DNA of 64,000 nucleotides from Chitinimonas sp036961565. GTDB lineage: Bacteria; Pseudomonadota; Gammaproteobacteria; Burkholderiales; Chitinimonadaceae. The notes beneath the pieces are model-generated. The model saw only the letters and a list, made by a program, of their open reading frames with translations, did not search any database and had not been told where the DNA came from. The stretch spans positions 62,001 through 126,000 of the forward strand of contig NZ_JBAMDD010000012.1 of assembly GCF_036961565.1 (NCBI RefSeq), given 5' to 3'. Both the position numbers and the translations under genes were made by a program. Each line of letters starts with the position of its first letter. The stretch's first letter is position 1. This document shows positions 41,549 to 49,658 of the stretch, in pieces.

Positions 41549-43309
41549 TCAGCTCAGGTTGCCGTAGTCGCGCTCTTTTGCGACGGTGCCTTGTTGCAGG
41601 TGGCGCATATGCGGCGGCAGATCCATCTGGCTCAGGCCGCGGTTGTTCTGCACCATGGGGAAGACGTTCTCGGTCTGGTCGGTGATGAAGTCCATGAACA
41701 CCAGCCGCTCCTTCAGCTTCATGGCCTCGCGCAGGGCGGGTTCCACATCGGCCGGGCGCTCGATCTTCATGCCGACATGGCCATAGGCTTCGGCCAGCTT
41801 CACGAAATCGGGCAGCGCATCCATATAGGATTCGGAATAGCGGTTGCCGTAGAAGAACTCCTGCCATTGCCGCACCATGCCCAGGTAGCGGTTGTTCAGG
41901 TTAATCACCTTCACCGGGGTGTGGTACTGCTTGCAGGTGGAAAGCTCCTGGATGTTCATCTGGATGGAGGCTTCACCAGTAATGCAGGCCACGGTGGCAT
42001 CGGGATTGGCCAGCTGCACGCCCATGGCGGCAGGCAGGCCAAAGCCCATGGTGCCCAGGCCGCCGGAGTTGATCCAGCGGCGCGGCTTGTTGAACTTGTA
42101 GTATTGCGCTGCCCACATCTGGTGCTGGCCCACATCGGAGGTGACGAAGGCATCGCCGCCGGTGATCTCGTACAGGGTCTGCACCACGAACTGCGGCTTG
42201 ATGATGTCGCTGCTGGCGTCGAACTTGAGGCAGTTGTGGCTGCGCCATTCCTCCAGCTGCTTCCACCAGTTGGCCAGGTGCTCGGCATTGGGGCGGGCGC
42301 CGGTCTGCCGCAGCAGGGCCAGCATCTCGTCCAGCACATCGCGCACATTGCCGACAATGGGGATGTCCACCTTCACGCGCTTGGCGATGGAGGAGGGGTC
42401 GATGTCGATATGGACGATCTTCTTGGGCGAGCTGAGGAAGTGCGAGGGCACCGAGATGACGCGATCGTCAAAGCGGGCGCCGATGGCGATCAGCACGTCG
42501 CAGTGCTGCATGGCCATATTGGCTTCGTACAGGCCGTGCATGCCCAGCATGCCCAGGTTTTGCGGATCGGAGCCGGAGAAGGCGCCCAGGGCCATCAGGG
42601 TGTTGGTGGCGGGCACGCCCAGCATCTTGACCAGTTCGGTGACCTGGTTGGAGGCATTGGACAGCACGGCACCGCCGCCGATGTAGATCAGTGGCCGCTT
42701 GGCGTCGCTCAACAGATTGACGGCCTTCTTGATCTGGCCTGGGTGGCCCTTGGCAGGCGGGTTGTAGGAACGCAGGCTGACCGATTGCGGGTAGTGGAAC
42801 TCCGCGCGGGCCAGGGTGATGTCCTTGGGGATATCGACCACGACAGGGCCGGGGCGGCCGGTGGTGGCGATATGGAAAGCCTTCTTCATGGCGCTGGCGA
42901 TGTCGCGCACATCCTTGACCAGGATGTTGTGCTTCACGCAGGGCCGGGTGATGCCGACCATGTCGACTTCCTGGAAGGCGTCGAGACCAATGGCGGGCGT
43001 GGGCACTTGGCCCGAGATCACCACCATGGGGATGGAATCTAGGTAGGCCGTGGCAATGCCGGTAATGGCATTGGTGGCACCGGGGCCGGAGGTGACCAGC
43101 GCGACCCCGACCTTGTGCGAGGAGCGCGAGTAGCCATCGGCGGCGTGCACGGCACCTTGCTCGTGGCGCACCAGCACGTGCTTGAATTTGTCTTGCTTGA
43201 AGATTGCGTCGTAGATTTCGAGGACAGCGCCACCCGGGTAGCCGAAGACGAATTCAACGCCTTCTTCCTGCAAACAACGGATGACGATTTCCGCACCGGA
43301 TATTTCCAT
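41549..43309 (-). CDS. ilvI: acetolactate synthase large (catalytic) subunit
   Basis: This thiamine diphosphate- and FAD-dependent enzyme makes acetolactate from two pyruvates, the first common step of branched-chain amino acid synthesis. The 586-residue protein has F-G-Y-P-G-G-A-V-L near residue 23, the catalytic Glu in R-H-E-Q-G-A-V-H-A-A-D-G, the FAD domain around G-A-R-F-D-D-R-V, and a C-terminal ThDP domain. The ThDP metal motif G-E-A-S-I-Q-M-N-I-Q-E-L followed by N-L-N-N-R-Y-L-G-M-V is intact. It heads ilvI-ilvH-ilvC. I find no convincing leader peptide attenuator upstream, in contrast to leuA. Confidence 0.96.
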   Translation of the reverse strand: MEISGAEIVIRCLQEEGVEFVFGYPGGAVLEIYDAIFKQDKFKHVLVRHEQGAVHAADGYSRSSHKVGVALVTSGPGATNAITGIATAYLDSIPMVVISGQVPTPAIGLDAFQEVDMVGITRPCVKHNILVKDVRDIASAMKKAFHIATTGRPGPVVVDIPKDITLARAEFHYPQSVSLRSYNPPAKGHPGQIKKAVNLLSDAKRPLIYIGGGAVLSNASNQVTELVKMLGVPATNTLMALGAFSGSDPQNLGMLGMHGLYEANMAMQHCDVLIAIGARFDDRVISVPSHFLSSPKKIVHIDIDPSSIAKRVKVDIPIVGNVRDVLDEMLALLRQTGARPNAEHLANWWKQLEEWRSHNCLKFDASSDIIKPQFVVQTLYEITGGDAFVTSDVGQHQMWAAQYYKFNKPRRWINSGGLGTMGFGLPAAMGVQLANPDATVACITGEASIQMNIQELSTCKQYHTPVKVINLNNRYLGMVRQWQEFFYGNRYSESYMDALPDFVKLAEAYGHVGMKIERPADVEPALREAMKLKERLVFMDFITDQTENVFPMVQNNRGLSQMDLPPHMRHLQQGTVAKERDYGNLS

Positions 43310-43841
43310 GATGTCTTCCTTGGTAAAGGGGACACTAAAACAGACCGAGGCGACGTGTGGCAGACAGCCCTACCCGGAGACTGGCCCGCACTGCTGTGCG
43401 GGTGGGTACGCGCACCCGACGCCTTGGAAAAGACGCCAGACCAACGCACCGTTACCGGGGCGACTGCGAATCGGCATCTGCCGACTCAAGCCAACTTGCA
43501 ACGACAACCAAGATCTGCAACCAATGCAGCAGAAAAGCCGATAAAGCTTTTGTATATCACGGGCACGTAATGGCTACGCACCAGAACCAACCGGGCTGTC
43601 ACCGCGCGCTGGCTTGTGGCTGGCGGGTGACCATCGAGACTTGCTGCCGATGTGGTGCCGGCAAGCGAGTTGCAAGCGGCACCGTCCGTGGCGGAGAGGA
43701 TGGGTGTGACCATAGCCGACCTGACCGGGGCAGGTCAAGTGCCGCAATGCAACATGGGCGATGCTAAACCGCTGTTTGCAAAACGACTTCCGCGCACGTC
43801 ACTGCTATCATCGCGCCCCCGCCTCTTGTTTACCCTGCGCT
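43310..43841. other. 532-bp divergent gap between ilvI and the sigma factor gene
   Basis: No supported gene. An inverted repeat cccgcac-tgct-gtgcggg near 43383-43400 could form a hairpin in the ilvI leader RNA, but it has no U-tract and no Ile/Val/Leu-rich leader frame in the right place. The open frames here lack ribosome sites. The gap must hold the promoters of both divergent operons. TATCAT at about 43804-43809 is a possible -10 for the sigma operon without a clear -35. Confidence 0.4.
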
Positions 43842-44417
43842 GTGCCCACTCCGTCCTCCATTGCCGATTTCCTTGCTGCTGCCGAGCACCGCGCCTTCCG
43901 GCAGGCCATGTTTGCCGTGCAGAACGAGGATGCTGCGCTGGACTTGGTGCAAGATGCCATGCTCAAACTGGTGGAGCGCTATGCCGGCCAGCCGGCTGAG
44001 GAATGGCCCTTGCTGTTTCAACGGATATTGCAGAACGCAATTCGGGACTATTATCGTCGCAGCAAGGTGCGCAACCTGTGGGTGGGCCTGCTGTCTGCCC
44101 TGCACCTACGCCAGGGCGAGGACGACGATGCTGAGCCGGACCCGTTGGACACCCTGGTCGTGGAGCCTGGCTGCGAAGCCTTGCAGCAGCCCGATGTGCA
44201 ATGGGGACGTCGCCAGATGCTGGCCTTGCTGGAGGACGGTCTGGCACATTTGCCCTTGCGTCAACGGCAGGCCTTCCTGCTGCGTTATCTGGAAGAGATG
44301 GACGTGGCCGACACGGCGGCGGCCATGGGCTGCTCGGAAGGCAGCGTCAAGACGCATTGCTCGCGGGCATGCCACAGCCTGGCAGACTGGCTGCGAGAGA
44401 GAGGGGTGGAGCCATGA
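43842..44417 (+). CDS. ECF-type RNA polymerase sigma factor
   Basis: The 191-residue sigma-70 family protein has region 2 (about 15-80, with D-A-A-L-D-L-V-Q-D-A-M-L-K-L and L-L-F-Q-R-I-L-Q-N-A-I-R-D-Y-Y-R-R). A linker of about 45 residues follows, then region 4 (about 125-185, H-L-P-L-R-Q-R-Q-A-F-L-L-R-Y-L-E and C-S-E-G-S-V-K-T-H-C-S-R-A). It lacks regions 1 and 3, as ECF factors do. I chose GTG 43842 because region 2 begins soon after; a longer frame opens at 43761. Its stop overlaps the DUF3619 start. The group recurs in betaproteobacteria with DUF3619, DUF3106 and RDD genes; its regulon is unknown. Confidence 0.85.
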   Translation: MPTPSSIADFLAAAEHRAFRQAMFAVQNEDAALDLVQDAMLKLVERYAGQPAEEWPLLFQRILQNAIRDYYRRSKVRNLWVGLLSALHLRQGEDDDAEPDPLDTLVVEPGCEALQQPDVQWGRRQMLALLEDGLAHLPLRQRQAFLLRYLEEMDVADTAAAMGCSEGSVKTHCSRACHSLADWLRERGVEP

Positions 44418-44788
44418 GCAAGTCGCAGTGGGAGGAAGACACCTTCGGCAAGGCCGCCGCCAGCCAACTGGCTGCGCAGCCGCTGTCGCTGCGGCAGCAG
44501 CACAGGCTGGCCCAGGCGCGGCAGGCAGCACTTGCACGGCAGCAGACCGGCCCATCGGGCTGGTGCATGGGCCTAGTGCGCTGGCTGGGGCTGCACCCGG
44601 TGGCTGGCCGACGCTTGGGCCAGGCGGCCTGGCTGGCCTTGTGCCTGGGCGTGGGCCTGTTCTGGTGGCAGCAAGGCAATGCGGGTTTGATCGACGACGA
44701 TATCGATGCCCAGCTGCTGGCCGACGAGGTGCCCATGGAAGTGTGGTTGTCCGACTCAGTGGAGCACCTGGCCAGGGAGGCCTCATGA
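44414..44788 (+). CDS. DUF3619 family single-pass membrane protein, possible anti-sigma factor
   Basis: The 124-residue protein has a cytoplasmic N-terminal part (about 1-65, Gln/Ala/Arg-rich, helical), one membrane helix (about 67-85, L-G-Q-A-A-W-L-A-L-C-L-G-V-G-L-F-W-W) and an acidic periplasmic tail of about 39 residues (D-D-D-I-D-A-Q-L-L-A-D-E). It overlaps both neighbours by 4 bp. Its position right after an ECF sigma gene and its N-in single-pass topology are what one expects of an anti-sigma factor. That role is my inference; the family is uncharacterised. There is no zinc HxxxCxxC motif. Confidence 0.8.
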   Translation: MSKSQWEEDTFGKAAASQLAAQPLSLRQQHRLAQARQAALARQQTGPSGWCMGLVRWLGLHPVAGRRLGQAAWLALCLGVGLFWWQQGNAGLIDDDIDAQLLADEVPMEVWLSDSVEHLAREAS

Positions 44789-45144
44789 TGCGCCTAGTGT
44801 TGCCCCTGCTGCTGTTCTGTACCGCCACGGCCGTGGCGGCAGCGCCCCCGGCGGATTGGGCGGCCCTGGCGCCGGCCCAGCAGGCGGTGCTGGCGCCGCT
44901 GGCGGCGGAGTGGGGTAGCTATAGCGCCGGCCAGCGGCAGCATCTGCTGGCCCTGGCCGAGCAATATCCCCACCATAGCGCGGCCGAGCGCAGCCGCATT
45001 GACGCCCGCATACGCCATTGGGCCAGCCTGAGCCCGGCCGAACGCAATCGGGCGCGTGACAACTACAAGAAGGTGCAGCGCCTGCCCTCGCCCCAGCGCG
45101 AGCAGGTAAAGGAAAAGCTCAAGCAGGTGCAGGCGGCCAACTGA
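44785..45144 (+). CDS. DUF3106 family exported protein
   Basis: The 119-residue protein has a cleavable signal peptide (MMRLVLPLLLFCTATAVAAA) and a helical mature domain of the DUF3106 type. Repeated L-x-P-A-x-x-x-x-L-x-P-L and W-x-x-L-S-P-A-E-R-N-R-A-R-D-N-Y-K segments are visible. The arrangement of short helices separated by P-A-E-R or P-x-Q-R-E turns recalls periplasmic CpxP/Spy-like LTxxQ proteins, but homology is not shown. It starts in an ATGA overlap with the DUF3619 gene. It could be the periplasmic partner that senses stress for the sigma/anti-sigma pair (inference). Confidence 0.8.
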   Translation: MMRLVLPLLLFCTATAVAAAPPADWAALAPAQQAVLAPLAAEWGSYSAGQRQHLLALAEQYPHHSAAERSRIDARIRHWASLSPAERNRARDNYKKVQRLPSPQREQVKEKLKQVQAAN

Positions 45145-45216
45145 TCCGGGCCGCTGCTTGTTTTATCTGGGCTTGCGCCGTATCTTGGCGGGCTTGTCTT
45201 GCATGCAGGTTGCACC

Positions 45217-45714
45217 ATGTCGGTAGAACACCCTCTTGCCCCCCGTTGGCGGCGCCTTGTCTCGCTTTGCTATGAGAGCCTGCTGCTGCTGGCCGTGATT
45301 CTGGTCGCCGGCATGCTGTTCCAGTTGATGTTCAGCCGGCTGGCGGGCACGCCGGCCCAGTTCGCCTTTCTGATTCTGGTGCTGTACGGCTACTTTGCCT
45401 GGTGCTGGCGCCGCTCGGGCCAGACACTGGCCATGAAGACCTGGCGGCTGCAACTGCGCAACCGCGCCAACCAGCTACCCAGCCTGTGGCAGGTCAGCCT
45501 GCGGTTTGCCCTGTGCCTGCTGGTCTACGCACCGCTGATACCGCTGTGGGCCTATACCAAGCACGTGCCGGACATGAAGTGGCTGCTATGGCCGGGCCTG
45601 GTCTGGATGGCGCTGCCCTGGCTGTGGGCGCTGGTAGATCGCGAGCAGCAATGCCTGCATGACAGGCTGGCCGGCATCCGGGTGGTACTGCTGCCCATAC
45701 ACCGCGCTGATTAG
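45217..45714 (+). CDS. RDD family membrane protein
   Basis: The 165-residue protein has the RDD-family layout. There is an N-terminal P-R-W-R-R-L-V-S-L-C-Y-E-S motif (the usual Arg-Asp-Asp pattern is modified to R-x-x-x-L-x-Y-E), then two membrane helices, the R-S-G-Q-T-L-A-M-K-T-W loop, further hydrophobic segments, and a D-R-x-x-Q-C-L-H-D-R-L-A-G end block. That end block is conserved in RDD proteins. Some RDD proteins act as cation antiporters, but no function can be assigned here. ATG 45217 is chosen as the first good start. It is the last member of the sigma-DUF3619-DUF3106-RDD group, 72 bp after DUF3106. Confidence 0.85.
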   Translation: MSVEHPLAPRWRRLVSLCYESLLLLAVILVAGMLFQLMFSRLAGTPAQFAFLILVLYGYFAWCWRRSGQTLAMKTWRLQLRNRANQLPSLWQVSLRFALCLLVYAPLIPLWAYTKHVPDMKWLLWPGLVWMALPWLWALVDREQQCLHDRLAGIRVVLLPIHRAD

Positions 45715-45773
45715 GTGACAGGGCAACGGCGCCAGGGCGCTGCCTTGCCACCGTGAGGGCTTGACGCTTGGGG

Positions 45774-45779
45774 TATAAT
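45774..45779 (+). promoter_or_regulatory. candidate -10 box for rph
   Basis: A perfect TATAAT lies 29 bp before the rph ATG. TTGACG occurs only 7 bp upstream, too close to be its -35, so a full sigma-70 promoter is not demonstrated. Confidence 0.4.
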
Positions 45780-45808
45780 TTCTGCCTTGATATTCAATGA
45801 GGTATGAC

Positions 45809-46525
45809 ATGCGCCCCTCTGGCCGCCAACCCAACCAGCTTCGCGATGTCCGCATCACCCGTCACTACACCCGCCATGCCGAAGGTTCGGTGCTGATCGA
45901 GATGGGCGGCACCAAGGTCATCTGCACTGCGTCGGTAGAAGAAAGCGTGCCGCCTTTTCTGAAAGGCAAGGGCGAAGGCTGGGTGACCGCCGAGTACGGC
46001 ATGCTGCCCCGTTCCACCCATAGCCGCATGAAGCGTGAGGCGGCCAGTGGCAAGCAGAGCGGCCGTACCCAGGAAATACAGCGCCTGATAGGCCGCAGCC
46101 TGCGGGCCGTGGTGGACATGAAGGTCCTGGGCGAGCGCCAGATCAGCATAGACTGCGACGTGATACAGGCCGACGGCGGCACACGCTGTGCCAGCATTAC
46201 CGGTGCCTTCGTGGCCCTGCAGGATGCCATCACCAGCCTGATGGCGGCCGGCAAGCTGGGCAGCAATCCTATCCGCCAGCATGTGGCAGCCGTCTCGGTG
46301 GGCATATACCAGGGTGTGCCGGTGCTGGATCTGGACTATCTGGAAGACAGCGACTGCGATACCGACATGAATGTGGTGATGACGGCGGCTGGCGGTTTTG
46401 TCGAACTGCAGGGCACTGCCGAAGGCACGCCTTTCAGCCGCGATGAAATGAATGCGCTGGTGAATCTGGCGGACGCTGGTATTGCGCAACTGATTACCGC
46501 CCAGAAAGCGGCCTTGGCTGGTTGA
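45809..46525 (+). CDS. rph: ribonuclease PH
   Basis: RNase PH is a phosphate-dependent 3'-5' exoribonuclease that trims tRNA precursors. The 238-residue protein starts MRPSGRQPNQLRDVRITR, the canonical N terminus, after GAGGT. It carries the phosphorolytic motifs T-A-E-Y-G-M-L-P-R-S-T, S-G-R-T-Q-E-I-Q-R-L-I-G-R-S-L-R (the phosphate-binding Arg) and D-C-D-V-I-Q-A-D-G-G-T-R. An ATG at 45797 is in frame but places the ribosome site inside the gene. rdgB and hemW, often directly next to rph, are here 2.3 kb downstream after inserted genes. Confidence 0.96.
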   Translation: MRPSGRQPNQLRDVRITRHYTRHAEGSVLIEMGGTKVICTASVEESVPPFLKGKGEGWVTAEYGMLPRSTHSRMKREAASGKQSGRTQEIQRLIGRSLRAVVDMKVLGERQISIDCDVIQADGGTRCASITGAFVALQDAITSLMAAGKLGSNPIRQHVAAVSVGIYQGVPVLDLDYLEDSDCDTDMNVVMTAAGGFVELQGTAEGTPFSRDEMNALVNLADAGIAQLITAQKAALAG

Positions 46526-46641
46526 GCCCGGCTGGAGGCCGCCAAGCCCTCCGTGGGTAGCAAGCCTGCGCAGCACATTCGCCGGCTTGCGCTCACGGCT
46601 ACGGGGGCAGTACTTTCATAGAAATCAGATAGTTGAACTTC

Positions 46642-47655
46642 ATGCTTAACGTAATATCCCCCGCTGTTGCGGCGCCTATCCCTGCCAGGCGCATCTGTCT
46701 GGCCCCTATGCTCGACTGGACGGATCGGCATTATCGATTTTTCTTGCGCCAGATCACCCGCCACACCTTTCTCTATACCGAGATGGTGACCACGGGCGCC
46801 ATCTTGCATGGGGACAAGGCGCGGTTTCTGGATTTCAGCGAGGCGGAGCACCCGGTGGCCTTGCAGTTGGGGGGCTCGGAGCCGGCTGATCTGGCGGCCT
46901 GTGCCCGGTTGGCTCAGCAGTGGGGCTATGACGAGGTCAATATCAATGTGGGCTGCCCCAGCGAGCGGGTGCAGTCTGGGGCGTTTGGTGCCTGCTTGAT
47001 GGAGGAGCCGCAGCTGGTGGCCGATTGCGTCAAGGCCATGCGGGATGCGGTGAGTATTCCGGTGACGGTCAAGCACCGTATCGGCATCAACGAAGTGGAG
47101 CACTACGAGTATCTGCGCGACTTTGTCGGGACGGTGGCGGAGGCCGGCTGTGAGGTGTTCATCGCGCATGCCCGCAACGCCATACTGAAGGGCCTGAGCC
47201 CCAAGGAGAACCGTGAGGTGCCGCCCTTGAAGTATGACTATGTGCACAGGCTCAAGCGGGATTTTCCGCAGTTGGAGATCATCATCAACGGCGGCCTGGA
47301 CAACTGGCAGGCGGTGGATGAGCAGCTGCAGCATGTGGATGGGGTGATGATAGGCCGCATGGCTTACCACGACCCCTATCAGTTTGCCGAGGTGGATGCC
47401 CGCTATTACGGCGATGAGCGGGCGGTGGCGAGCCGGGCCGAGGTGGCCCGTGCCCTGATGCCCTATATTGCCGAGCGCATGGCGGCTGGGCGCAGCCAGC
47501 CCAAGCATATCGTGCGGCATGTGCTGGGCTTGTTCCAGGGGCGGCCCGGTGCGCGTAACTGGCGGCGCATGCTCAGTGACAGCAAGGTATTGAATGGGGC
47601 TGGGCCGGAGTTGATTGAGGCGGCCCTGGCGGAAGTGGAACCGGTGGTGGCTTAG
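46642..47655 (+). CDS. dusA: tRNA-dihydrouridine synthase A
   Basis: DusA uses FMN and NADPH to reduce U20/U20a in tRNA D-loops. The 337-residue protein has the FMN-barrel start L-A-P-M-L-D-W-T-D-R-H-Y-R and L-Q-L-G-G-S-E-P. The catalytic Cys is in N-V-G-C-P-S-E-R-V-Q-S-G-A-F-G-A-C-L-M, a DusA-specific signature. Further blocks are H-A-R-N-A-I-L-K-G-L-S-P-K-E-N and I-I-I-N-G-G-L and the C-terminal helical tRNA-binding domain. ATG 46642 is used; TTG 46633 is an in-frame alternative, and neither has a strong ribosome site. Confidence 0.94.
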   Translation: MLNVISPAVAAPIPARRICLAPMLDWTDRHYRFFLRQITRHTFLYTEMVTTGAILHGDKARFLDFSEAEHPVALQLGGSEPADLAACARLAQQWGYDEVNINVGCPSERVQSGAFGACLMEEPQLVADCVKAMRDAVSIPVTVKHRIGINEVEHYEYLRDFVGTVAEAGCEVFIAHARNAILKGLSPKENREVPPLKYDYVHRLKRDFPQLEIIINGGLDNWQAVDEQLQHVDGVMIGRMAYHDPYQFAEVDARYYGDERAVASRAEVARALMPYIAERMAAGRSQPKHIVRHVLGLFQGRPGARNWRRMLSDSKVLNGAGPELIEAALAEVEPVVA

Positions 47656-47657
47656 CG

Positions 47658-48317
47658 ATGGAGCAGCGCATGTTACGGAAGACCCTGTTACCGCTGGTAC
47701 TGGCCTTGTGTCTGGTAGGCACCAGCTGGGCGGCATCGCCGGTGCTGCTAGCTACCATGGGCAACAAGGTGTCGCTGTCTTTGGGCGGCAAGCCCTTGAC
47801 CCTGAGCGTGGGGCAGCAGCGCGAGGGTATCAAGCTGATATCGGTGGGCGAGGACAGCGCGGTGCTGGAAGTGGAGGGCAAGCGCCAGAATGTGCGCCTG
47901 GGCCAGGAGTTCTATGCCGGCGGCAGCCAGGCGGAGCAGGCCCAGACCAATAGCTTTACCGTGTTCGATGTCGGCGGTGGCCACTTCATGGCCCAGATCA
48001 GCCTGGGTGGCGGTGGCGTCAGGGGGCTGATCGATACCGGAGCTTCCTTGTTGTCGCTATCGGGCAACCAGGCCAAGGCCATGGGGCTGCGCTTCGAGCG
48101 TAACCAGCCCATCATGCTGCGCACGGCCCAGGGCGTGCAGAACGGCTGGCGTACCAAGGTGCCCAGCCTGCGTATCGAGGGGGTGCAGCTCTACAATGTG
48201 GACGCGGTGGTGACCGATGGCGCCTACCCGGAAGTGGCGTTGATAGGTATGAGTGTGCTGGGGCAGTTTCATATGCAGAACGATGGCCAGCGCATGACAT
48301 TGAAGAAGAAATACTGA
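47658..48317 (+). CDS. retropepsin-like aspartic protease, clan AA (TIGR02281 type)
   Basis: The 219-residue protein has an N-terminal signal peptide (about 1-25, cut after S-W-A-A). A first beta domain (about 28-90) precedes a retropepsin-like domain with the active-site triplet D126-T-G-A-S and the later hydrophobic-hydrophobic-G block A-L-I-G-M-S-V-L-G near 199-207. Such single-Asp proteases act as dimers. The family is widespread in proteobacteria and exported, with unknown substrates. It begins 2 bp after the dusA stop and is followed by a small membrane protein. Confidence 0.85.
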   Translation: MEQRMLRKTLLPLVLALCLVGTSWAASPVLLATMGNKVSLSLGGKPLTLSVGQQREGIKLISVGEDSAVLEVEGKRQNVRLGQEFYAGGSQAEQAQTNSFTVFDVGGGHFMAQISLGGGGVRGLIDTGASLLSLSGNQAKAMGLRFERNQPIMLRTAQGVQNGWRTKVPSLRIEGVQLYNVDAVVTDGAYPEVALIGMSVLGQFHMQNDGQRMTLKKKY

Positions 48318-48329
48318 GAAGACGGTTAC

Positions 48330-48818
48330 ATGGACAAGACAAAGAAACAGGACAAGGCCTTGCAGCAATGGTCGATCTGGCCGCCGGCCTTGCTGGCCCT
48401 GGTGCTGCTGACCCTGGGGCTGTGGGTGCTGCGCAGCATGGGCGTGGCCAGCCCGGTGCAGCTGGGCTACGTGCTGCTGGCGCTGGTGCTGACCTGGCTG
48501 CTGCTGCCCTACCTGGCCTACAAGACCTGGTGTGAGGGCGAGGCGCTGTGCTGGCGTTGGGGGCAGTTGAACCACGGGCCGGTACAACGTCTGGCGCTGG
48601 CTGATATTGCGGCGGTGGAAGTGGCGGCCCTGCCGGACAAGCCGACCCGGCCAGTGCGCAGGGAAGGCTCGGAAGAGCGCCATGGCGGCAATTTCACGCC
48701 CGACCTGAATCAGGGCGTAAAGCTGCAAACCCGTGATGGCCGCACCATCTGGCTGTGCTTGCCGCAGCCAGCGCAGTTCGCCAAGGCTTTGCGTGCCTTG
48801 CTGGCGACTGGCCATTGA
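48330..48818 (+). CDS. hypothetical two-helix membrane protein
   Basis: I do not recognise the family. The 162-residue product has a short Lys/Gln-rich cytoplasmic N terminus, then two membrane helices (about 17-35 and 44-64). A soluble C-terminal domain (about 67-162) has the strand-like pattern E-A-L-C-W-R-W-G and K-L-Q-T-R-D-G-R-T-I-W-L-C-L-P, resembling a PH-like barrel as in bPH or YdbT-type proteins, but this is weak. It lies 12 bp after the protease gene and 34 bp before rdgB, so it is probably cotranscribed. Confidence 0.7.
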   Translation: MDKTKKQDKALQQWSIWPPALLALVLLTLGLWVLRSMGVASPVQLGYVLLALVLTWLLLPYLAYKTWCEGEALCWRWGQLNHGPVQRLALADIAAVEVAALPDKPTRPVRREGSEERHGGNFTPDLNQGVKLQTRDGRTIWLCLPQPAQFAKALRALLATGH

Positions 48819-48852
48819 ATCCCTTTAATACCGTACTGCAAGCAGGTTGCGC

Positions 48853-49446
48853 ATGAAGAAGCTCGTACTCGCCAGCAACAATGCCGGAAAATTGAAGGAG
48901 TTCCAGCGCTTGCTGGGGGCTCTGGCCATCGAGGTAATACCGCAGGGACAGCTGGGGGTGGGCGAAGCCGAAGAGCCGCACGCCACCTTTGTCGAAAATG
49001 CCCTGGCCAAGGCGCGCCATGCGGCGGCGGCCACCGGCTTGCCGGCGCTGGCCGATGATTCCGGCATCTGCGTGCCGGCCCTGGGCGGTGCGCCTGGGGT
49101 GTATTCGGCCCGCTATGGCGGCGAGCCAAAATCGGATGCGCGCAACAACCAGAAGCTGGTGGCCGATATGGCCGGCCAGGCCGACCGCCGGGCTTTTTAC
49201 TATGCGGTGCTGGTGCTGGTACGCACGGTGGATGACCCCCGACCCCTGATTGCCGAAGGCCGGTTTGATGGCGAACTGCTGGCTGAACCGCGCGGCGAGG
49301 GGGGCTTTGGCTACGATCCGCATTTCTGGGTGCCGGCACTGGGCAAGACCGTGGCTGAGCTGACGCCGGAAGAGAAGAACCCCATCAGCCATCGCGGCCA
49401 GGCCCTGGCTGCCTTGCTGGACAAGCTGGCAAAGGACGCACTATGA
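48853..49446 (+). CDS. rdgB: XTP/dITP pyrophosphatase (RdgB/HAM1)
   Basis: RdgB hydrolyses the non-canonical nucleotides dITP and XTP to monophosphates, keeping them out of DNA. The 197-residue protein starts MKKLVLASNNAGKLKEF, with the substrate-binding S-N-N-x-G-K-x-x-E. It has A-D-D-S-G-I-C-V (catalytic/metal Asp-Asp), G-V-Y-S-A-R-Y-G-G, and G-G-F-G-Y-D-P-H-F with S-H-R-G-Q-A-L near the C terminus. Its stop overlaps the next ATG in an ATGA. rdgB-hemW proximity is usual in proteobacteria. Confidence 0.96.
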   Translation: MKKLVLASNNAGKLKEFQRLLGALAIEVIPQGQLGVGEAEEPHATFVENALAKARHAAAATGLPALADDSGICVPALGGAPGVYSARYGGEPKSDARNNQKLVADMAGQADRRAFYYAVLVLVRTVDDPRPLIAEGRFDGELLAEPRGEGGFGYDPHFWVPALGKTVAELTPEEKNPISHRGQALAALLDKLAKDAL

Positions 49447-49658
49447 CGAGCCCATGGCCCAAGTGGCTGAAGGATGATGGGGCGGTGGTGAGCTGCTTCG
49501 AGAAGGTCAAGGTAATGGAAGAAAACCTGGGCGAGATACAGCAGATGACCCAGGACGCGTTCGAGGATGGCCTGTTGATGGAGGTCTCGGAAGCGCAGAT
49601 GCGCGAGGCCCTGCACCGCATGGTGGATGCGCTGGTCAACCCCTACCGCAAGTCATGA
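49443..49658 (+). CDS. small conserved-looking hypothetical protein, 71 aa
   Basis: The family is not recognised. The product MTSPWPKWLKDDGAVVSC... is acidic and mostly helical, with an amphipathic segment E-E-N-L-G-E-I-Q-Q-M-T-Q-D-A-F-E-D and an ending N-P-Y-R. It overlaps rdgB upstream and hemW downstream by 4 bp each (ATGA junctions). The gene is therefore embedded in a translationally coupled trio and very likely real. No signal or membrane helix. It may assist one of the neighbours, but nothing in the sequence says so. Confidence 0.75.
   Translation: MTSPWPKWLKDDGAVVSCFEKVKVMEENLGEIQQMTQDAFEDGLLMEVSEAQMREALHRMVDALVNPYRKS

Noticed and set aside
43310..43760. Possible Ile/Val/Leu attenuator upstream of ilvI
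   Set aside because: One hairpin exists but without a U-tract, and no leader frame rich in branched-chain codons precedes it in the correct arrangement.
45761..45779. TTGACG plus TATAAT before rph as a full sigma-70 promoter
   Set aside because: The spacing is only 7 bp, far from the required 16-18 bp, so only the -10 box is reported.
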